Assembly: GCF_041261445.1 (NCBI RefSeq)
Contig: NZ_JBGCCU010000016.1
Span: forward strand, 62,001 to 126,000
Reading direction: 5' to 3'
Source: Catenulispora sp. EB89
GTDB taxonomy: Bacteria; Actinomycetota; Actinomycetes; Streptomycetales; Catenulisporaceae
Length of the DNA stretch: 64,000 bases
A program made the translations under genes and the position numbers. Shown piece by piece: positions 43,096 to 52,647 of the stretch (positions within the stretch are counted from its first letter, which is position 1; the number at the start of each line of letters is the position of its first letter). The notes below the pieces were generated by a model that did not search any database, was not told the origin of the DNA, and saw only the letters and a list, made by a program, of their open reading frames with translations.

Positions 43096-43944
43096 TCAGT
43101 CGGGGGTGGCGGTGGTGAAGTCCCCGCCGAGATAGCGCACCTCGGGATCGTCCGGGTCGACCGGTAGGCCCGCGAAACGGTGCGCGAAGACCGAGGAGTC
43201 GTCCTGCGGCACGTACCCGAGGCGCCGCCCGGGTTCCGGATCGGCCCACGCCGTCGGGTTCGCCGAGACGCCGTAGACGATCTCGTAGCCCAGGTTCGGC
43301 GCAGTGGCCAGCGCGTGGAACAGCCGGACGGCGTCGGCCGGGCTGAACCAGGTGTCGAGCATCCGGCGGGTCCGCGGTTCGGGAAGCAGGGCGCCGATCC
43401 GGACGCACGCCACCTGGAGTCCGTGCCGGTCGTGGTAGTACGAGCCGAGCGCTTCGCCGAACGCCTTCGACACGCCGTAGAGCGTGTCGGGCCGGGTCCG
43501 CTCCACGGTGCCGAGGGGCCGGTCGGCGAAGGCCGAGCGCTGGTAGTAGCCGACGACGTGGTTGGTGCTGGCGTACAGCACGCGCGGCACGCCGGCCCGG
43601 ACGGCGGCGTCGAAGACCTGGTACGTGCCGTCGATGTTGGTGTGCAGGATCGCTGCGAAGTGGTCCTCCTTGGGGATTCCCGCCAAGTGCACCACGACGC
43701 CGACGTCCGCCATCGCCGCGAGGACGGTCGGCTCGTCGGTGACGTCGCCGACGACCCACTCCGCGTCGCCGGGGACGCCGGGGCCGCCAGCGTCGCCGGC
43801 GTCGTCCGGGATCCGCAGGTCCAGACAGCGAACCGGCCACCCGAGCGCGGCCAGGCCGGTGCGCAGGATCGTGCCCACTCCCCCGGCGGCGCCGGTGATC
43901 AGGATCCGCTGTCGGTTCGACTGTTCGCCGGGCTTCTCAGACAT
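43096..43944 (-). CDS. NAD-dependent extended SDR, uronate dehydrogenase-like
   Basis: A 282-residue extended short-chain dehydrogenase. The N-terminal NAD motif is ILITGAAGGVGTILR, with Asp after the second strand (RCLDLR) indicating NAD preference. The catalytic pair is Tyr/Lys in YGVSKAFGE with an upstream Ser/Thr (YASTNHVVGYY). Overall length and the SPADAVRLFHA segment resemble uronate dehydrogenases, which oxidise galacturonate or glucuronate to aldarolactones. The match is from pattern only. Divergent from the tripeptidyl aminopeptidase gene. Could feed sugar acids released by the local polysaccharide-degrading enzymes. Confidence 0.8.
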   Translation of the reverse strand: MSEKPGEQSNRQRILITGAAGGVGTILRTGLAALGWPVRCLDLRIPDDAGDAGGPGVPGDAEWVVGDVTDEPTVLAAMADVGVVVHLAGIPKEDHFAAILHTNIDGTYQVFDAAVRAGVPRVLYASTNHVVGYYQRSAFADRPLGTVERTRPDTLYGVSKAFGEALGSYYHDRHGLQVACVRIGALLPEPRTRRMLDTWFSPADAVRLFHALATAPNLGYEIVYGVSANPTAWADPEPGRRLGYVPQDDSSVFAHRFAGLPVDPDDPEVRYLGGDFTTATPD

Positions 43945-44085
43945 CTGTCAGCGCCTCTCCGTGGGACTCAGTCATCAAGACATATACAACTCTGAAGTCG
44001 GTCCATGTTTACTGCTTTACTATCGCTGACCAAACCATGCCGCCGAGCGTGGCTACCTTCCTGTGCCATCCAGAAAGGTCGTTCT

Positions 44086-45714
44086 TTGAAGACCCACCTC
44101 CGGTCCCGCACCGGGCGCCGACTCACCTCCATCCTGGCGGCGGCGGTCCTCGCCACCGGCCTGGGGGCCGGTATGGCCGTCGCCAGCCCGGCCGCGCCGC
44201 ACGACGACCAGCCGCCGGTCCCGACGCTGAACTGGACCGACTGCGGCGGCGGCTTCCAGTGTTCCGACGCGGCCGTGCCGCTGGACTACCGCGACCCGGC
44301 CGGCACCACCATCACGCTGCACCTGATCCGGCACCTGGCCGCGGACCCGAGCCAGCGGGTGGGCACGTTGTGGATGGAGCCCGGCGGGCCGGGCAGCAGC
44401 GGGCTCGCCTTCGGCCGGGACAGCTGGGCGAGCCTGCCGACCGAGCTGCAGAACAAGTTCGACCTGGTCAGCTTCGACCCGCGCGGGATCCAGACCAGCT
44501 CGCCGGTCGTGTGCTACAACGACACGCAGTACGACGCGGCCGTGGACGCGACCCCGGGCGTGCCCGGGCCGGACGCGTTCGACACCGCCGTGCGGGTGGC
44601 GGCGGACTATGACCAGAACTGCGTGAAGAACCTCGGCGACACGGCCGGGCTGTTCGGGACGCAGTACGTCGCGCGCGACATCGACCTGATCCGCCAGGCG
44701 CTCGGCGAGCAGCAGCTGACGTTCTACGGCCGGTCGTTCGGCACGTACGTCGGCACCGTGTACGCCAGCATGTTCCCCGGCCGGGTGCGTGCCATGGCGC
44801 TGGACGGGGCGTACGACCCGAACCACTACGCGAACGACCCCTACGCGTACGACGTCCCGGAGTACCTGGCGACGGACGCGTCGATGAACGACTTCCTGAC
44901 CTGGTGCGACCAGAACCAGGCGATGTGCGGCTTCGGCGACGGCGACGCCAAGGCGGCCTTCACCGCGCTCAAGGCCGACCTGGACGCCAACCCGGTCACG
45001 CTGCCGAGCGGCCGCAAGGCGAACGGCTTCACGCTGGCCTACCGCCTGCTGTTCAACGTGGACGACGGCAAGGTGATCTGGCCGGCGTTCGGCCAGGCGC
45101 TGCACCAGGCCCAGCTGCACGACCCGAGCTCCTTCCTGCTCAACCCGCCGTCCACGGCGAGCTGGGCGCAGCTCAACCCGAACACCGTGGTCTCGTGCAA
45201 CGACCGGGACTTCCCGACCAGCGTCGACGAGCTGAAGGCGTACGTCACGGCCGAGGCCGCCGCCGCCCCGCTGTTGGGCGCGCCGTGGGCCTACGCGCCG
45301 CCGATGTACGACCAGAACAGCGCGCCGGCGTGCGTTCAGTGGCCGGTCGCGCGGGTCAGCCGCTACAGCGGGTCCTACCGGGCGACCGGGTCGGCGCCGA
45401 TCCTGGTGATCGGGACGACCAAGGACCCGGACACTCCGTACCAGGACGCTGTCACGCTCTCGCAGACGTTCGACAACGCGGAGCTGCTGACGTTCGACGC
45501 CGAGGGCCACACCGCGTTCGGCCGGAGCGCGTGCGTGACGGCGGCGACCGCGACGTACCTGGCCGACCTGACGCTCCCGAAGCCGGGCACGGTGTGCTCG
45601 GACGAGATTCAGCCGAGCCCGGTCACGGCGGCGAACACCGTTTCCGGGAAGCTGTACAGCGAGCTGCGGAGCGGCGCGGTGGACGACCACAACCGGATCG
45701 ACTTCGCCGGCTGA
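44086..45714 (+). CDS. Secreted tripeptidyl aminopeptidase-like alpha/beta hydrolase
   Basis: A 542-residue secreted serine peptidase of the Streptomyces Tap/SlpD group. A signal peptide with basic n-region (LRSRTGRRLTSILAAAVLAT) is followed by the hydrolase fold with oxyanion region MEPGGPGSSG, nucleophile Ser217 (YGRSFGTY) and the C-terminal TAP-type domain (ILVIGTTKDPDTPYQ; His in EGHTAFG). Several Cys pairs suit an exported protein. I chose TTG 44086 because AAAGG lies before it and the signal peptide fits. An ATG at 44005 would place a TACTAT -10-like element (44018-44023) inside the gene. Monocistronic with its own terminator. Confidence 0.88.
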   Translation: MKTHLRSRTGRRLTSILAAAVLATGLGAGMAVASPAAPHDDQPPVPTLNWTDCGGGFQCSDAAVPLDYRDPAGTTITLHLIRHLAADPSQRVGTLWMEPGGPGSSGLAFGRDSWASLPTELQNKFDLVSFDPRGIQTSSPVVCYNDTQYDAAVDATPGVPGPDAFDTAVRVAADYDQNCVKNLGDTAGLFGTQYVARDIDLIRQALGEQQLTFYGRSFGTYVGTVYASMFPGRVRAMALDGAYDPNHYANDPYAYDVPEYLATDASMNDFLTWCDQNQAMCGFGDGDAKAAFTALKADLDANPVTLPSGRKANGFTLAYRLLFNVDDGKVIWPAFGQALHQAQLHDPSSFLLNPPSTASWAQLNPNTVVSCNDRDFPTSVDELKAYVTAEAAAAPLLGAPWAYAPPMYDQNSAPACVQWPVARVSRYSGSYRATGSAPILVIGTTKDPDTPYQDAVTLSQTFDNAELLTFDAEGHTAFGRSACVTAATATYLADLTLPKPGTVCSDEIQPSPVTAANTVSGKLYSELRSGAVDDHNRIDFAG

Positions 45715-45729
45715 CGCGAGGACGATCCC

Positions 45730-45774
45730 GGCTGGCCGGTTCGCGGACTCTGGTGGTTCGCGGGCCGGCCTTTT
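45730..45774 (+). terminator. Terminator after tripeptidyl aminopeptidase gene
   Basis: GGCTGGCC (45730-45737) can pair with GGCCGGCC (45763-45770) over a 25-base loop that itself contains TTCGCGG repeats; TTTT follows at 45771-45774. It lies 15 bases beyond the stop codon. Confidence 0.6.
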
Positions 45775-46158
45775 GGATGTGTGGGGCAGACGACGGCGGA
45801 CGCGACCGACCTTTCGAAACCGTGCGGAAACGCACTCCAAGAGGCATGCAGCCTGTGCGCCGGACGGACCTGACCCCAGGCCGGACGCCTCGCACCTTAT
45901 CTCAATACCCTTCCATAAAGCGGTCCTGACCATCCGCGCCGCTCCAAAGAGGAACCTGACAAGACTCTGATGGAGCAAAAAGCTTCGCCCGGTGGCGCAC
46001 CACGGCCCGCCGCCCGGCAGTTCGGGGAAATAGCCAGGTCAGGGCTCCCTCCGGACACGGCGTGCACGAACCCTGGGACCCACCCGCGGCGTCTCACGTG
46101 GTATAGACCCACTACCAGTGGTGACGCATTCGTTACACAAACGACAGGATCGTGTTCC
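45775..46158. other. Gene-free stretch before the transposase remnant
   Basis: About 380 bases with no convincing coding frame. Base composition is less GC-rich in parts (ACCTTATCTCAATACCCTTC, CATTCGTTACACAAACGACA). A frame open from 45970 runs into the transposase frame but has non-coding composition before 46159. It may include the left end of a decayed insertion sequence; terminal repeats were not found by eye. Confidence 0.35.
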
Positions 46159-46503
46159 ATGATGGGCACCATGGTTGGCGTCCTGTCACATCGACTGGTG
46201 CCGGATCGGCTGTGGCAGCAGGTCGAACCCTTACTGCCGGCTTTCCCCGCCCGGCCGCAGGGCGGCGGCAGCGCACCGCTTGACGACCGCGCGGTCTTCA
46301 CCGCCGTGGTGTACGTCCTCACGAGCGGGTGCGCCTGGCGGAGCGTGCCGGCGGAATTCGGCGTCTCGCCGGCCACCGCGCACCGCCGGTTCACGGCCTG
46401 GAGCCGGAACGGGGTGTGGCGGCGGCTGTATCAGACCGCTGCCGACCAGCCCGACGAGCACGCCTGGCTCGCGACGATAGCCCGCGCCGCACTGGAGCGG
46501 TAA
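46159..46503 (+). mobile_element. Orphan IS5-type transposase OrfA (DUF4096)
   Basis: A 114-residue frame matching the N-terminal half of two-ORF IS5/IS402-type transposases: LVPDRLWQQVEPLLPAFPAR, the Asp-containing TAVVYVLTSGCAWRSVPAEF, the helix-turn-helix VSPATAHRRFTAWSRNGVWR and the end LYQTAADQPDEHAWL. In complete elements a second frame with the remaining catalytic residues follows by frameshift. Here nothing after 46503 resembles it, so the element is truncated and cannot move on its own. It sits just upstream of the poly(amino acid) cluster and may mark how that cluster arrived. Confidence 0.75.
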
Positions 46504-46935
46504 AGCTACTGACCGATACGATGACCGGCTCACCGCCGGCATCGCGGGAAACCGGCCCGCCGCGCCTTTGCCGCGTCCGGCTCATGTCTTTGCGACGCCG
46601 GCCGCACGGAGTCCTCACACGCGGCTCACACTCGCGCGACCCTTCAGCCACCCTTGCCGGGTCTCCGGCGTCGCACCCGGCGTCGGCCCCCGATCGCGCG
46701 GAATCACAGAGATTCCCACTTGCCTTTCCCTCGCAGTCTTCGTGAATTCGCACTGAATCGATCACCGACCCCTCGCCAGAACCCTTTCCCGGAGGCCTGA
46801 AACCACCCTCCGACCAGCCACATGAGATATGGTGAGCGAGTCTGAGAAAAGCATTAAGAGTCTTGCGAGGGTTGTGCAGACCGCCCTACTGTCCGAGGTA
46901 GTAGGACGGCTGAACATCACCAAGGAGCCCGTCGC
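46504..46935. other. Intergenic region upstream of the poly(amino acid) cluster
   Basis: No coding frame is supported until the small ORF at 46936. The 46700-46870 part is relatively AT-rich (GAGAAAAGCATTAAGAGTCT). A promoter-like pair and an overlapping dyad occur at 46863-46909 (listed separately). Confidence 0.4.
46863..46909 (+). promoter_or_regulatory. Candidate promoter with overlapping dyad for the NRPS cluster
   Basis: TTGCGA (46863-46868), an 18-base spacer and TACTGT (46887-46892) form a plausible -35/-10 pair. Overlapping it, CCGCCCTACT (46881-46890) and AGTAGGACGG (46900-46909) are inverted repeats with 9 of 10 pairs and a 9-base spacer. A regulator bound there would block the -10; alternatively the RNA could form a 5' hairpin. 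Confidence 0.45.
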
Positions 46936-47055
46936 ATGGACCAGTTGTCAGCCGCACCGCGGACACATTGCCGCAGCTCGCGACATCGGCCGCGACGCCC
47001 GATAATGTTTTCTATTCTCGGGGCCGCCTCGGCGAGGCGTTTACGGTCGCCTTAA
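46936..47055 (+). CDS. Possible small ORF, 39 aa, before the NRPS gene
   Basis: ATG 46936 has a strong AAGGAG eight bases upstream and opens a 39-codon frame (MDQLSAAPRTHCRSSRHRPR, then RPIMFSILGAASARRLRSP) ending with TAA 84 bases before the NRPS start. The product would be very basic. It may be a leader peptide controlling the cluster or a chance frame; no homologue is known to me. The ribosome-binding site is the only real support. Confidence 0.3.
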   Translation: MDQLSAAPRTHCRSSRHRPRRPIMFSILGAASARRLRSP

Positions 47056-47139
47056 CAATCGACACATAATATGAGCCCGGACGTCAATTCACCGGCCTGC
47101 GCGGCCGTCGCCGTCCCCTTCCCGTGAACAGAAGGAATC

Positions 47140-50100
47140 ATGTCGAGCGTCGAATCGCCCTCCCAATCCGGCGTGCCGAAAAACAATCCGGACCTCTCCG
47201 ATCCGGACGGCCACTGGATTCTGCCCGAGGTGCAATGGCTGTCCCAGTACTTCGAGCGGACCTGCGACCGGGTGCCGGACAACGTCGCCGTCGTCTGCGG
47301 CAGCGCCTCGCTGAGCTACGCCGAGCTCGACCGCCGGGCCAACCGGCTGGCCGCGCTGCTGCGCGAACGCGGCGCCGGTCCCGGCCGGCACGTGGGCATC
47401 CTGCTGGAGCGCTCCGTCGACAGCTACATCGCGCTGCTCGCGGTGATGAAGTCGGGGGCCGCGTACGTGCCGCTGGACTCCTCGTTCCCGGCCGACCGGG
47501 TGGCGTTCATCGCCGAGGACGCAGAGCTCTGCGACCTGGTGACCACCTCGATGATGCGGCACCGGACGCACGGGCTGCCGTGCCGGATCCTGGAGCTCGA
47601 CGAGCTGGCCGCGCGGATCGCGGCGCAGGCGCCGGAGCGGCTGCTTGTCGCCGATGGCGCAGGCGCTGATTCCTCGCAGCCCTGCTACATCATCTACACC
47701 TCGGGAACGACCGGACGCCCCAAGGGCGTGGCCGTCTCGCACGCCAGCCTGGTCAACTTCCTGCAAGCCGTCGCACCGATCTACCAGGTGTGCGAGCAGG
47801 ACCGGGTCTACCAGGGCCTGTCGCTGGCGTTCGACTTCTCCGTCGAGGAGGTCTGGCCGGCCTGGGTGGTCGGCGCCACGCTGATCGCCGGGCCGACCGA
47901 CGACCGGCGGGTCGGCGAGGGGCTGGCGACGTTCCTGGTGGAGCAGGCGATCACAGTCCTGTGCTGCGTGCCGACGCTGCTGACCGCCGTCGAGGCCGAG
48001 ATCTCCTCGCTGCGCAGCCTGCTGGTCAGCGGCGAGGCGTGCCCGCCGGACCTGGTGCGGCGCTGGTCCCGGCCGGGCCGGCGGCTGCTGAACGTCTACG
48101 GGCCGACCGAGGGCACGGTCAGCGCCACCTGGACCGAGCTGTCGGCGCTGCGTCCGGTCACCATCGGCAAGCCGCTGCCCAGCTACCGCGTCTACCTGCT
48201 GGACGAGAACCTTGCCCCGGTCCCGCCCGGGGACAGCGGCGAGATCTGCATCGGCGGCCCCGGCGTCGCGATCGGCTACCTCAACCGGCCCGAGCTCACC
48301 GCGCAGAAGTTCATCGCGAACCCGGTGGTCCCGGACCGGGAGTACAGCCCGCGGATCTACCGGACCGGCGACCTGGGCCGGTTCACGCCGGCCGGCGAGA
48401 TCGAGTTCCTGGGCCGGATCGACACCCAGGTCAAGATCCGCGGCTACCGGATCGAGCTGGCCGAGATCGAGCAGGTGCTGCGGGAGGACCCGGCCGTCGA
48501 GAACGCGGTGGTGGTGCCGCGCGAGCACGACGGCGTGGTGCAGGACCTGGTCGGGTATCTGACGCTGGCTCGGTGTGAGGACAACCACGACCACCTCCGC
48601 GAGCGCCTCCACACCAAGCTCCGCACCCGCCTCCCCGACTACATGATCCCCGCCTTCGTCGAGGTCCTGCCCGCCCTGCCGATGCTGGCGGCGGACAAGG
48701 TCGACCGGTCCGCGCTGCCCGCCCCGACCTCGCCGCCGCTGGCCAAGCGCGCGCGGCCGCACGTGGCCGCGCGCACGCCGACCGAGCGCGTGCTCGTGAC
48801 CGCCTGGCAGGACATCCTCGGCGTCCAGGACCTGTCCGTCGAGGACGACTTCTTCCTCGACCTCGGCGGCCACTCGATGGCGGCGGCCCGGCTGATGTCG
48901 CGGCTGCGCAAGCAGCCCGAGACGGCCGGCCTGGCCATGGCAGACCTGTACAGCCACCCCACAGTGAGCGCGCTGGCAGCACTCGTCGACGACGCCACTG
49001 CCACCGCGCCCGACCCGGAACAACAGCAGGGCCCTGAGCCCCGCAAGCACTCCAGCCTGCGCGTCGCGGTCTGCGGATTCGCCCAGATGGCCGCGCTCTA
49101 CGCCTGGCTCATGGTGTTCGGGCTGCCGGCGCTGGTGCTGGTCTACCGCCTGATGGCCTCCTGGCACCAGCCGCTGCCCGGTCTGAGCACTTCCGGCGAC
49201 CCGCTCGACTACCTGGCCCGGATGGGCTACGCCGAGTTCGTCCCGCTGGAGATCGCGTGGACGCTGGCCGACGTGCTGCTCATCCCGGCCCTCGCCGGCC
49301 GGCTGCTGCTGGCCGGGGTGCGACCGGGCTGGTATCCGCTGTGGGGGGTGACCTACTTCCGGTTCTGGTTCACCACCCGGGTCCTGGTCGGTTCGGCGGC
49401 CGCCCTGCTCGCGGGCTCGCCGCTGCTGCCGCCGCTGTTGCGGATGATGGGAGCCAAGGTCGGACGCGGCTGCCATGTCGCAGGGCCCTTCGGTCTGCCG
49501 AAGTTCGTCGAGCTCGGCGATCACGTGAGCATCGGATACGGCGCCCGCGTGCAGTCGTACGCGGTCGAGGGCGGCTGGCTGCGGCTGGCGCCGGTCCGGC
49601 TCGGCGAGGGCAGCAACCTGGGGACCAACAGTGTGCTGCTTCCCGGCTCCGCGCTCGGCGCGCACGCCTCGCTCGGCGAGCAGTCGCTGCTCCCCGCCGA
49701 CCACGCGGTGCCGGCCGGCGAGCACTGGGCCGGATCGCCGGCCGCCGCGCAGGAGTCGGCCCCGGCCGTCCTGCAGGTCCTGGGCGAGCGGCCCGACGAG
49801 CGCCGGTGGCCGCTCCGCGTGCTGCTCGGCTACGCCGCCGGGGCGCTGGTGCTGATCCTGGTGCCGCTGCTGATCGCGGCCGCCGGCAGCACCGTGCTGG
49901 GCCTGGTGGCCTGGCGGGACGGCTTCGCCTGGTCGCTGCCGGCCACCCTGCTGGCCGGTCCGGCGCTGGTGCTGACCACCTGTCTGCTGATCATCGCGGT
50001 CAAGCGCCTGGTGCTGCCGCGGGTGCGGCCCGGGATCTACGCCGAGCGCAGCGGGTTCGGCGTGCGCAAGTGGATCGGCGACGGTCTGATGACCACCAGC

Positions 50101-51192
50101 CTGACGCTGACACACTCGCTGTACTCCACGCTGTACCTGGTGCCGTTCCTGCGCCGGCTCGGCGCCCGCACGGGGCGCTGGTCGGAGGTCGCGACGGTGA
50201 GCTTCGTCGACCCGGACATGCTGGTCATCGGCGAGCGCAGCTTCGTCGCCGATGTCGCCGTGGTCGCGCCGGCGGTGTTCCACCGCGGCCGGATCGCGAT
50301 CGCGCAGGCCGAGGTCGGCAGGCGCAGCTTCGTGGGCAACGGCGCGCTGCTGCCGGGATCCGGCCGGATGGGTGACAACAGCCTGCTCGGGGTGCACTCG
50401 GTCGCGCCGGCCCGGCCGATCGACCCGGAGACGACGTGGCTGGGCTCGCCGGCGATCTTCCTGCCGCGGCGCGAGGAGAGTCGGAAGTTCCCTGCGAAGT
50501 ACACCTACGATCCCAGCCCCGGGCTGATCGCCGCGCGCCTGGCGATCGAGTACCTGCGCGTGACGCTGCCGTCCACGATCGGCTTCCTGAGCGCCCTGGG
50601 CGCGCTGTACACCAGCATCAAGCTCGCCCAGAGCAGTTCGCCGCTGCTGGTGTTCCTGCTCGGACCGGCGCTGGTGCTCGGCGCCGGGGTGTTCGCCACG
50701 CTCGTGGTGGTGCTGATCAAGTGGCTGGTCATCGGCCGCTACCGGCCGCGGGTGGAGCCGTTGTGGGGCGTCTGGGTGCGGCGCACCGAGCTGGTCACCG
50801 GCCTGTTCGAGAACCTGGTGGTGCCCGGTCTGATGACCGGCCTCACCGGCACCCCGCTGGCGCCCTGGGTGATGCGGCTGTTCGGCGCGCGGTTCGGGCG
50901 GCGGGTGTGGCTGAACACGACGTACCTGACCGAGTTCGACCTCGTGGACGTCGGCGACGACGCGGCGGTCGGCGAGTTCACCTCGCTGCAGACCCACCTG
51001 TTCGAGGACCGGGTGATGAAGATGTCCCGGGTCGTGGTCGGACGGGGCAGCTCGGTCGGGGCGCGGAGCGTCGTGCTGTACGACGCCGAGGTCGGCGAGG
51101 AGACCTCGCTGGACGCGCTGTCGCTGGTGATGAAGGGCGAGCACCTGCCCGGCCACAGCCGCTGGCGCGGGATCCCGGCTCGCCGGTACTGA
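47140..51192 (+). CDS. Pls-type single-module NRPS, poly(amino acid) synthetase
   Basis: A 1350-residue membrane NRPS with the architecture of epsilon-poly-L-lysine synthetase. An adenylation domain (about 30-540: A3 IIYTSGTTGRPKG near 185, A4 FDFSVEEVW near 231, A5 NVYGPTEG near 320, A8 GRIDTQVKIRGYRIE, A10 ADKVDRS) is followed by a carrier domain (LGGHS, Ser579 for the pantetheine arm). Then come TM helix pairs separating three tandem left-handed-beta-helix-like C-domains (about 760-860, 1010-1110, 1220-1345). These C-domains polymerise one amino acid iteratively. There is no condensation or thioesterase domain. AGAAGGA precedes ATG 47140. Downstream precursor genes suggest diaminobutyrate as monomer. 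Confidence 0.92.
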   Translation: MSSVESPSQSGVPKNNPDLSDPDGHWILPEVQWLSQYFERTCDRVPDNVAVVCGSASLSYAELDRRANRLAALLRERGAGPGRHVGILLERSVDSYIALLAVMKSGAAYVPLDSSFPADRVAFIAEDAELCDLVTTSMMRHRTHGLPCRILELDELAARIAAQAPERLLVADGAGADSSQPCYIIYTSGTTGRPKGVAVSHASLVNFLQAVAPIYQVCEQDRVYQGLSLAFDFSVEEVWPAWVVGATLIAGPTDDRRVGEGLATFLVEQAITVLCCVPTLLTAVEAEISSLRSLLVSGEACPPDLVRRWSRPGRRLLNVYGPTEGTVSATWTELSALRPVTIGKPLPSYRVYLLDENLAPVPPGDSGEICIGGPGVAIGYLNRPELTAQKFIANPVVPDREYSPRIYRTGDLGRFTPAGEIEFLGRIDTQVKIRGYRIELAEIEQVLREDPAVENAVVVPREHDGVVQDLVGYLTLARCEDNHDHLRERLHTKLRTRLPDYMIPAFVEVLPALPMLAADKVDRSALPAPTSPPLAKRARPHVAARTPTERVLVTAWQDILGVQDLSVEDDFFLDLGGHSMAAARLMSRLRKQPETAGLAMADLYSHPTVSALAALVDDATATAPDPEQQQGPEPRKHSSLRVAVCGFAQMAALYAWLMVFGLPALVLVYRLMASWHQPLPGLSTSGDPLDYLARMGYAEFVPLEIAWTLADVLLIPALAGRLLLAGVRPGWYPLWGVTYFRFWFTTRVLVGSAAALLAGSPLLPPLLRMMGAKVGRGCHVAGPFGLPKFVELGDHVSIGYGARVQSYAVEGGWLRLAPVRLGEGSNLGTNSVLLPGSALGAHASLGEQSLLPADHAVPAGEHWAGSPAAAQESAPAVLQVLGERPDERRWPLRVLLGYAAGALVLILVPLLIAAAGSTVLGLVAWRDGFAWSLPATLLAGPALVLTTCLLIIAVKRLVLPRVRPGIYAERSGFGVRKWIGDGLMTTSLTLTHSLYSTLYLVPFLRRLGARTGRWSEVATVSFVDPDMLVIGERSFVADVAVVAPAVFHRGRIAIAQAEVGRRSFVGNGALLPGSGRMGDNSLLGVHSVAPARPIDPETTWLGSPAIFLPRREESRKFPAKYTYDPSPGLIAARLAIEYLRVTLPSTIGFLSALGALYTSIKLAQSSSPLLVFLLGPALVLGAGVFATLVVVLIKWLVIGRYRPRVEPLWGVWVRRTELVTGLFENLVVPGLMTGLTGTPLAPWVMRLFGARFGRRVWLNTTYLTEFDLVDVGDDAAVGEFTSLQTHLFEDRVMKMSRVVVGRGSSVGARSVVLYDAEVGEETSLDALSLVMKGEHLPGHSRWRGIPARRY

Positions 51193-51264
51193 CAGATCCC
51201 TGATTCGTCTTGACGCTTCTTCTCTGTTTCCCCACTTCTCGCTCACCCCCTTCCGGAGACCGCC

Positions 51265-52644
51265 ATGACCTCGCTCGTCCAGCTCGACTCCCTCCTGGCC
51301 CCGCACGTGGCCGGGAGCCTGCCCGGACCCCGCTCGGCGGAGTTCCTGGCCCGCCAACAGACCTACGAATCCAACGCCCGCAGCTATCCCAGACGGCTGC
51401 CGATCGCCCTTCAGGAGGCGTCCGGCAGCCTGGTCCGCGACGTGGACGGCAACGTCTTCATCGACTTCCTGGCCGGCGCCGGCGTGCTGTCCCTGGGGCA
51501 CAACCACCCGGAGCTGGTGGCCGTCGTCACCGACCAGCTCGGGGTGCTCACCCACGGCCTGGACTTCCCCACGCCGGTGCGGGAGGCGTTCGTCGAGGCC
51601 CAGCTCAGCATGCTGCCGGCCGGGATGCGGGACCGCATGAAGATCCACTTCTGCGGTCCCACCGGCGCGAACGCCGTCGACGCCGCGCTGAAGCTGTGCA
51701 AGACCGCGACGGGGCGCGGGGACGTCGTCTCCTTCCAGGGCGGCTTCCACGGCAGCAGCCACGCGGCCATGGCGCTGACCGGGCTGGTCTCGCAGAAGCG
51801 GCCGGTGCCCAACGGCATGCCCGGCGTCCACTTCTTCCCGTACTCCTACTGCGCGCGCTGCCCGATCGGGCTGAGCCCGGACAGCTGCGCGACGAACTGC
51901 GCCGAGGTCCTGGAGCGGGCGCTGACCGACGGCAACGGCGGCGTGCCGCTGCCGGCCGCCGTGGTCATGGAGATGGTCCAGGGCGAGGGCGGCGTCATCC
52001 CGGCGACCAAGGAGTTCGCGCGCCGAGTCCGTTCCCTGACCCGCGAACTGGGAATCCCGTTGGTGGTCGACGAGGTCCAGACCGGCTGCGGACGCTCCGG
52101 GACGTGGTTCGCCTTCGAGCAGTACGGCATCGAACCGGACGTCGTCATCGCGTCCAAGGCGCTCAGCGGGATCGGCACGCCGGTGGCGCTGATCATCTAC
52201 GACGCCGCGCTCGACGTCTGGGCGCCCGGCGCGCACACCGGCACCTTCCGCGGCAACCAGCTGGCCTTCGCCGCCGGCGCCGCGGCGGTGGAGATCATCC
52301 GGCGCGACGGTGTCCTGGACAACGTGGTGCGGCGCGGCGAGCAGATCGCCGACCGGCTCAAGCCCCTGCTGGACGACCCGTGGGTGTCGGAGGTCCGGGG
52401 CCAGGGGCTGATGTGGGGCATCGAGTTCGCCGACCCGAAGAACGGCCGGCCGGCCGGCGGGCTGGCCGCGGCCGTACAGGCGGCGGCGCTGCGCGGCGGG
52501 CTCATCGTCGAGCTCGGCGGCCGGGACGACTGCGTGGTGCGGATGCTGCCGCCGCTGAACGTCACCGCCGGCATCGTCGAGGCGGCCTGCTCGATCCTGC
52601 TGACCGCGATCCGGACGGCGAAAGCCACCCACCGGGAGGCCTGA
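51265..52644 (+). CDS. Diaminobutyrate--2-oxoglutarate-type class III aminotransferase
   Basis: A 459-residue PLP enzyme of class III aminotransferases. The PLP lysine is Lys298 ([11 protein letters not shown]), with the cofactor Asp in [11 protein letters not shown]. The Cys-containing segment [18 protein letters not shown] is typical of L-2,4-diaminobutyrate transaminases (Dat/EctB group). It would convert aspartate semialdehyde to 2,4-diaminobutyrate with glutamate. GGAG lies eight bases before the ATG. It follows the NRPS by 72 bases and precedes the aspartate kinase by three, so it most likely supplies the monomer for the polymer. No ectA or ectC is present, so this is not an ectoine cluster. 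Confidence 0.9.
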   Translation: MTSLVQLDSLLAPHVAGSLPGPRSAEFLARQQTYESNARSYPRRLPIALQEASGSLVRDVDGNVFIDFLAGAGVLSLGHNHPELVAVVTDQLGVLTHGLDFPTPVREAFVEAQLSMLPAGMRDRMKIHFCGPTGANAVDAALKLCKTATGRGDVVSFQGGFHGSSHAAMALTGLVSQKRPVPNGMPGVHFFPYSYCARCPIGLSPDSCATNCAEVLERALTDGNGGVPLPAAVVMEMVQGEGGVIPATKEFARRVRSLTRELGIPLVVDEVQTGCGRSGTWFAFEQYGIEPDVVIASKALSGIGTPVALIIYDAALDVWAPGAHTGTFRGNQLAFAAGAAAVEIIRRDGVLDNVVRRGEQIADRLKPLLDDPWVSEVRGQGLMWGIEFADPKNGRPAGGLAAAVQAAALRGGLIVELGGRDDCVVRMLPPLNVTAGIVEAACSILLTAIRTAKATHREA

Positions 52645-52647
52645 GCC

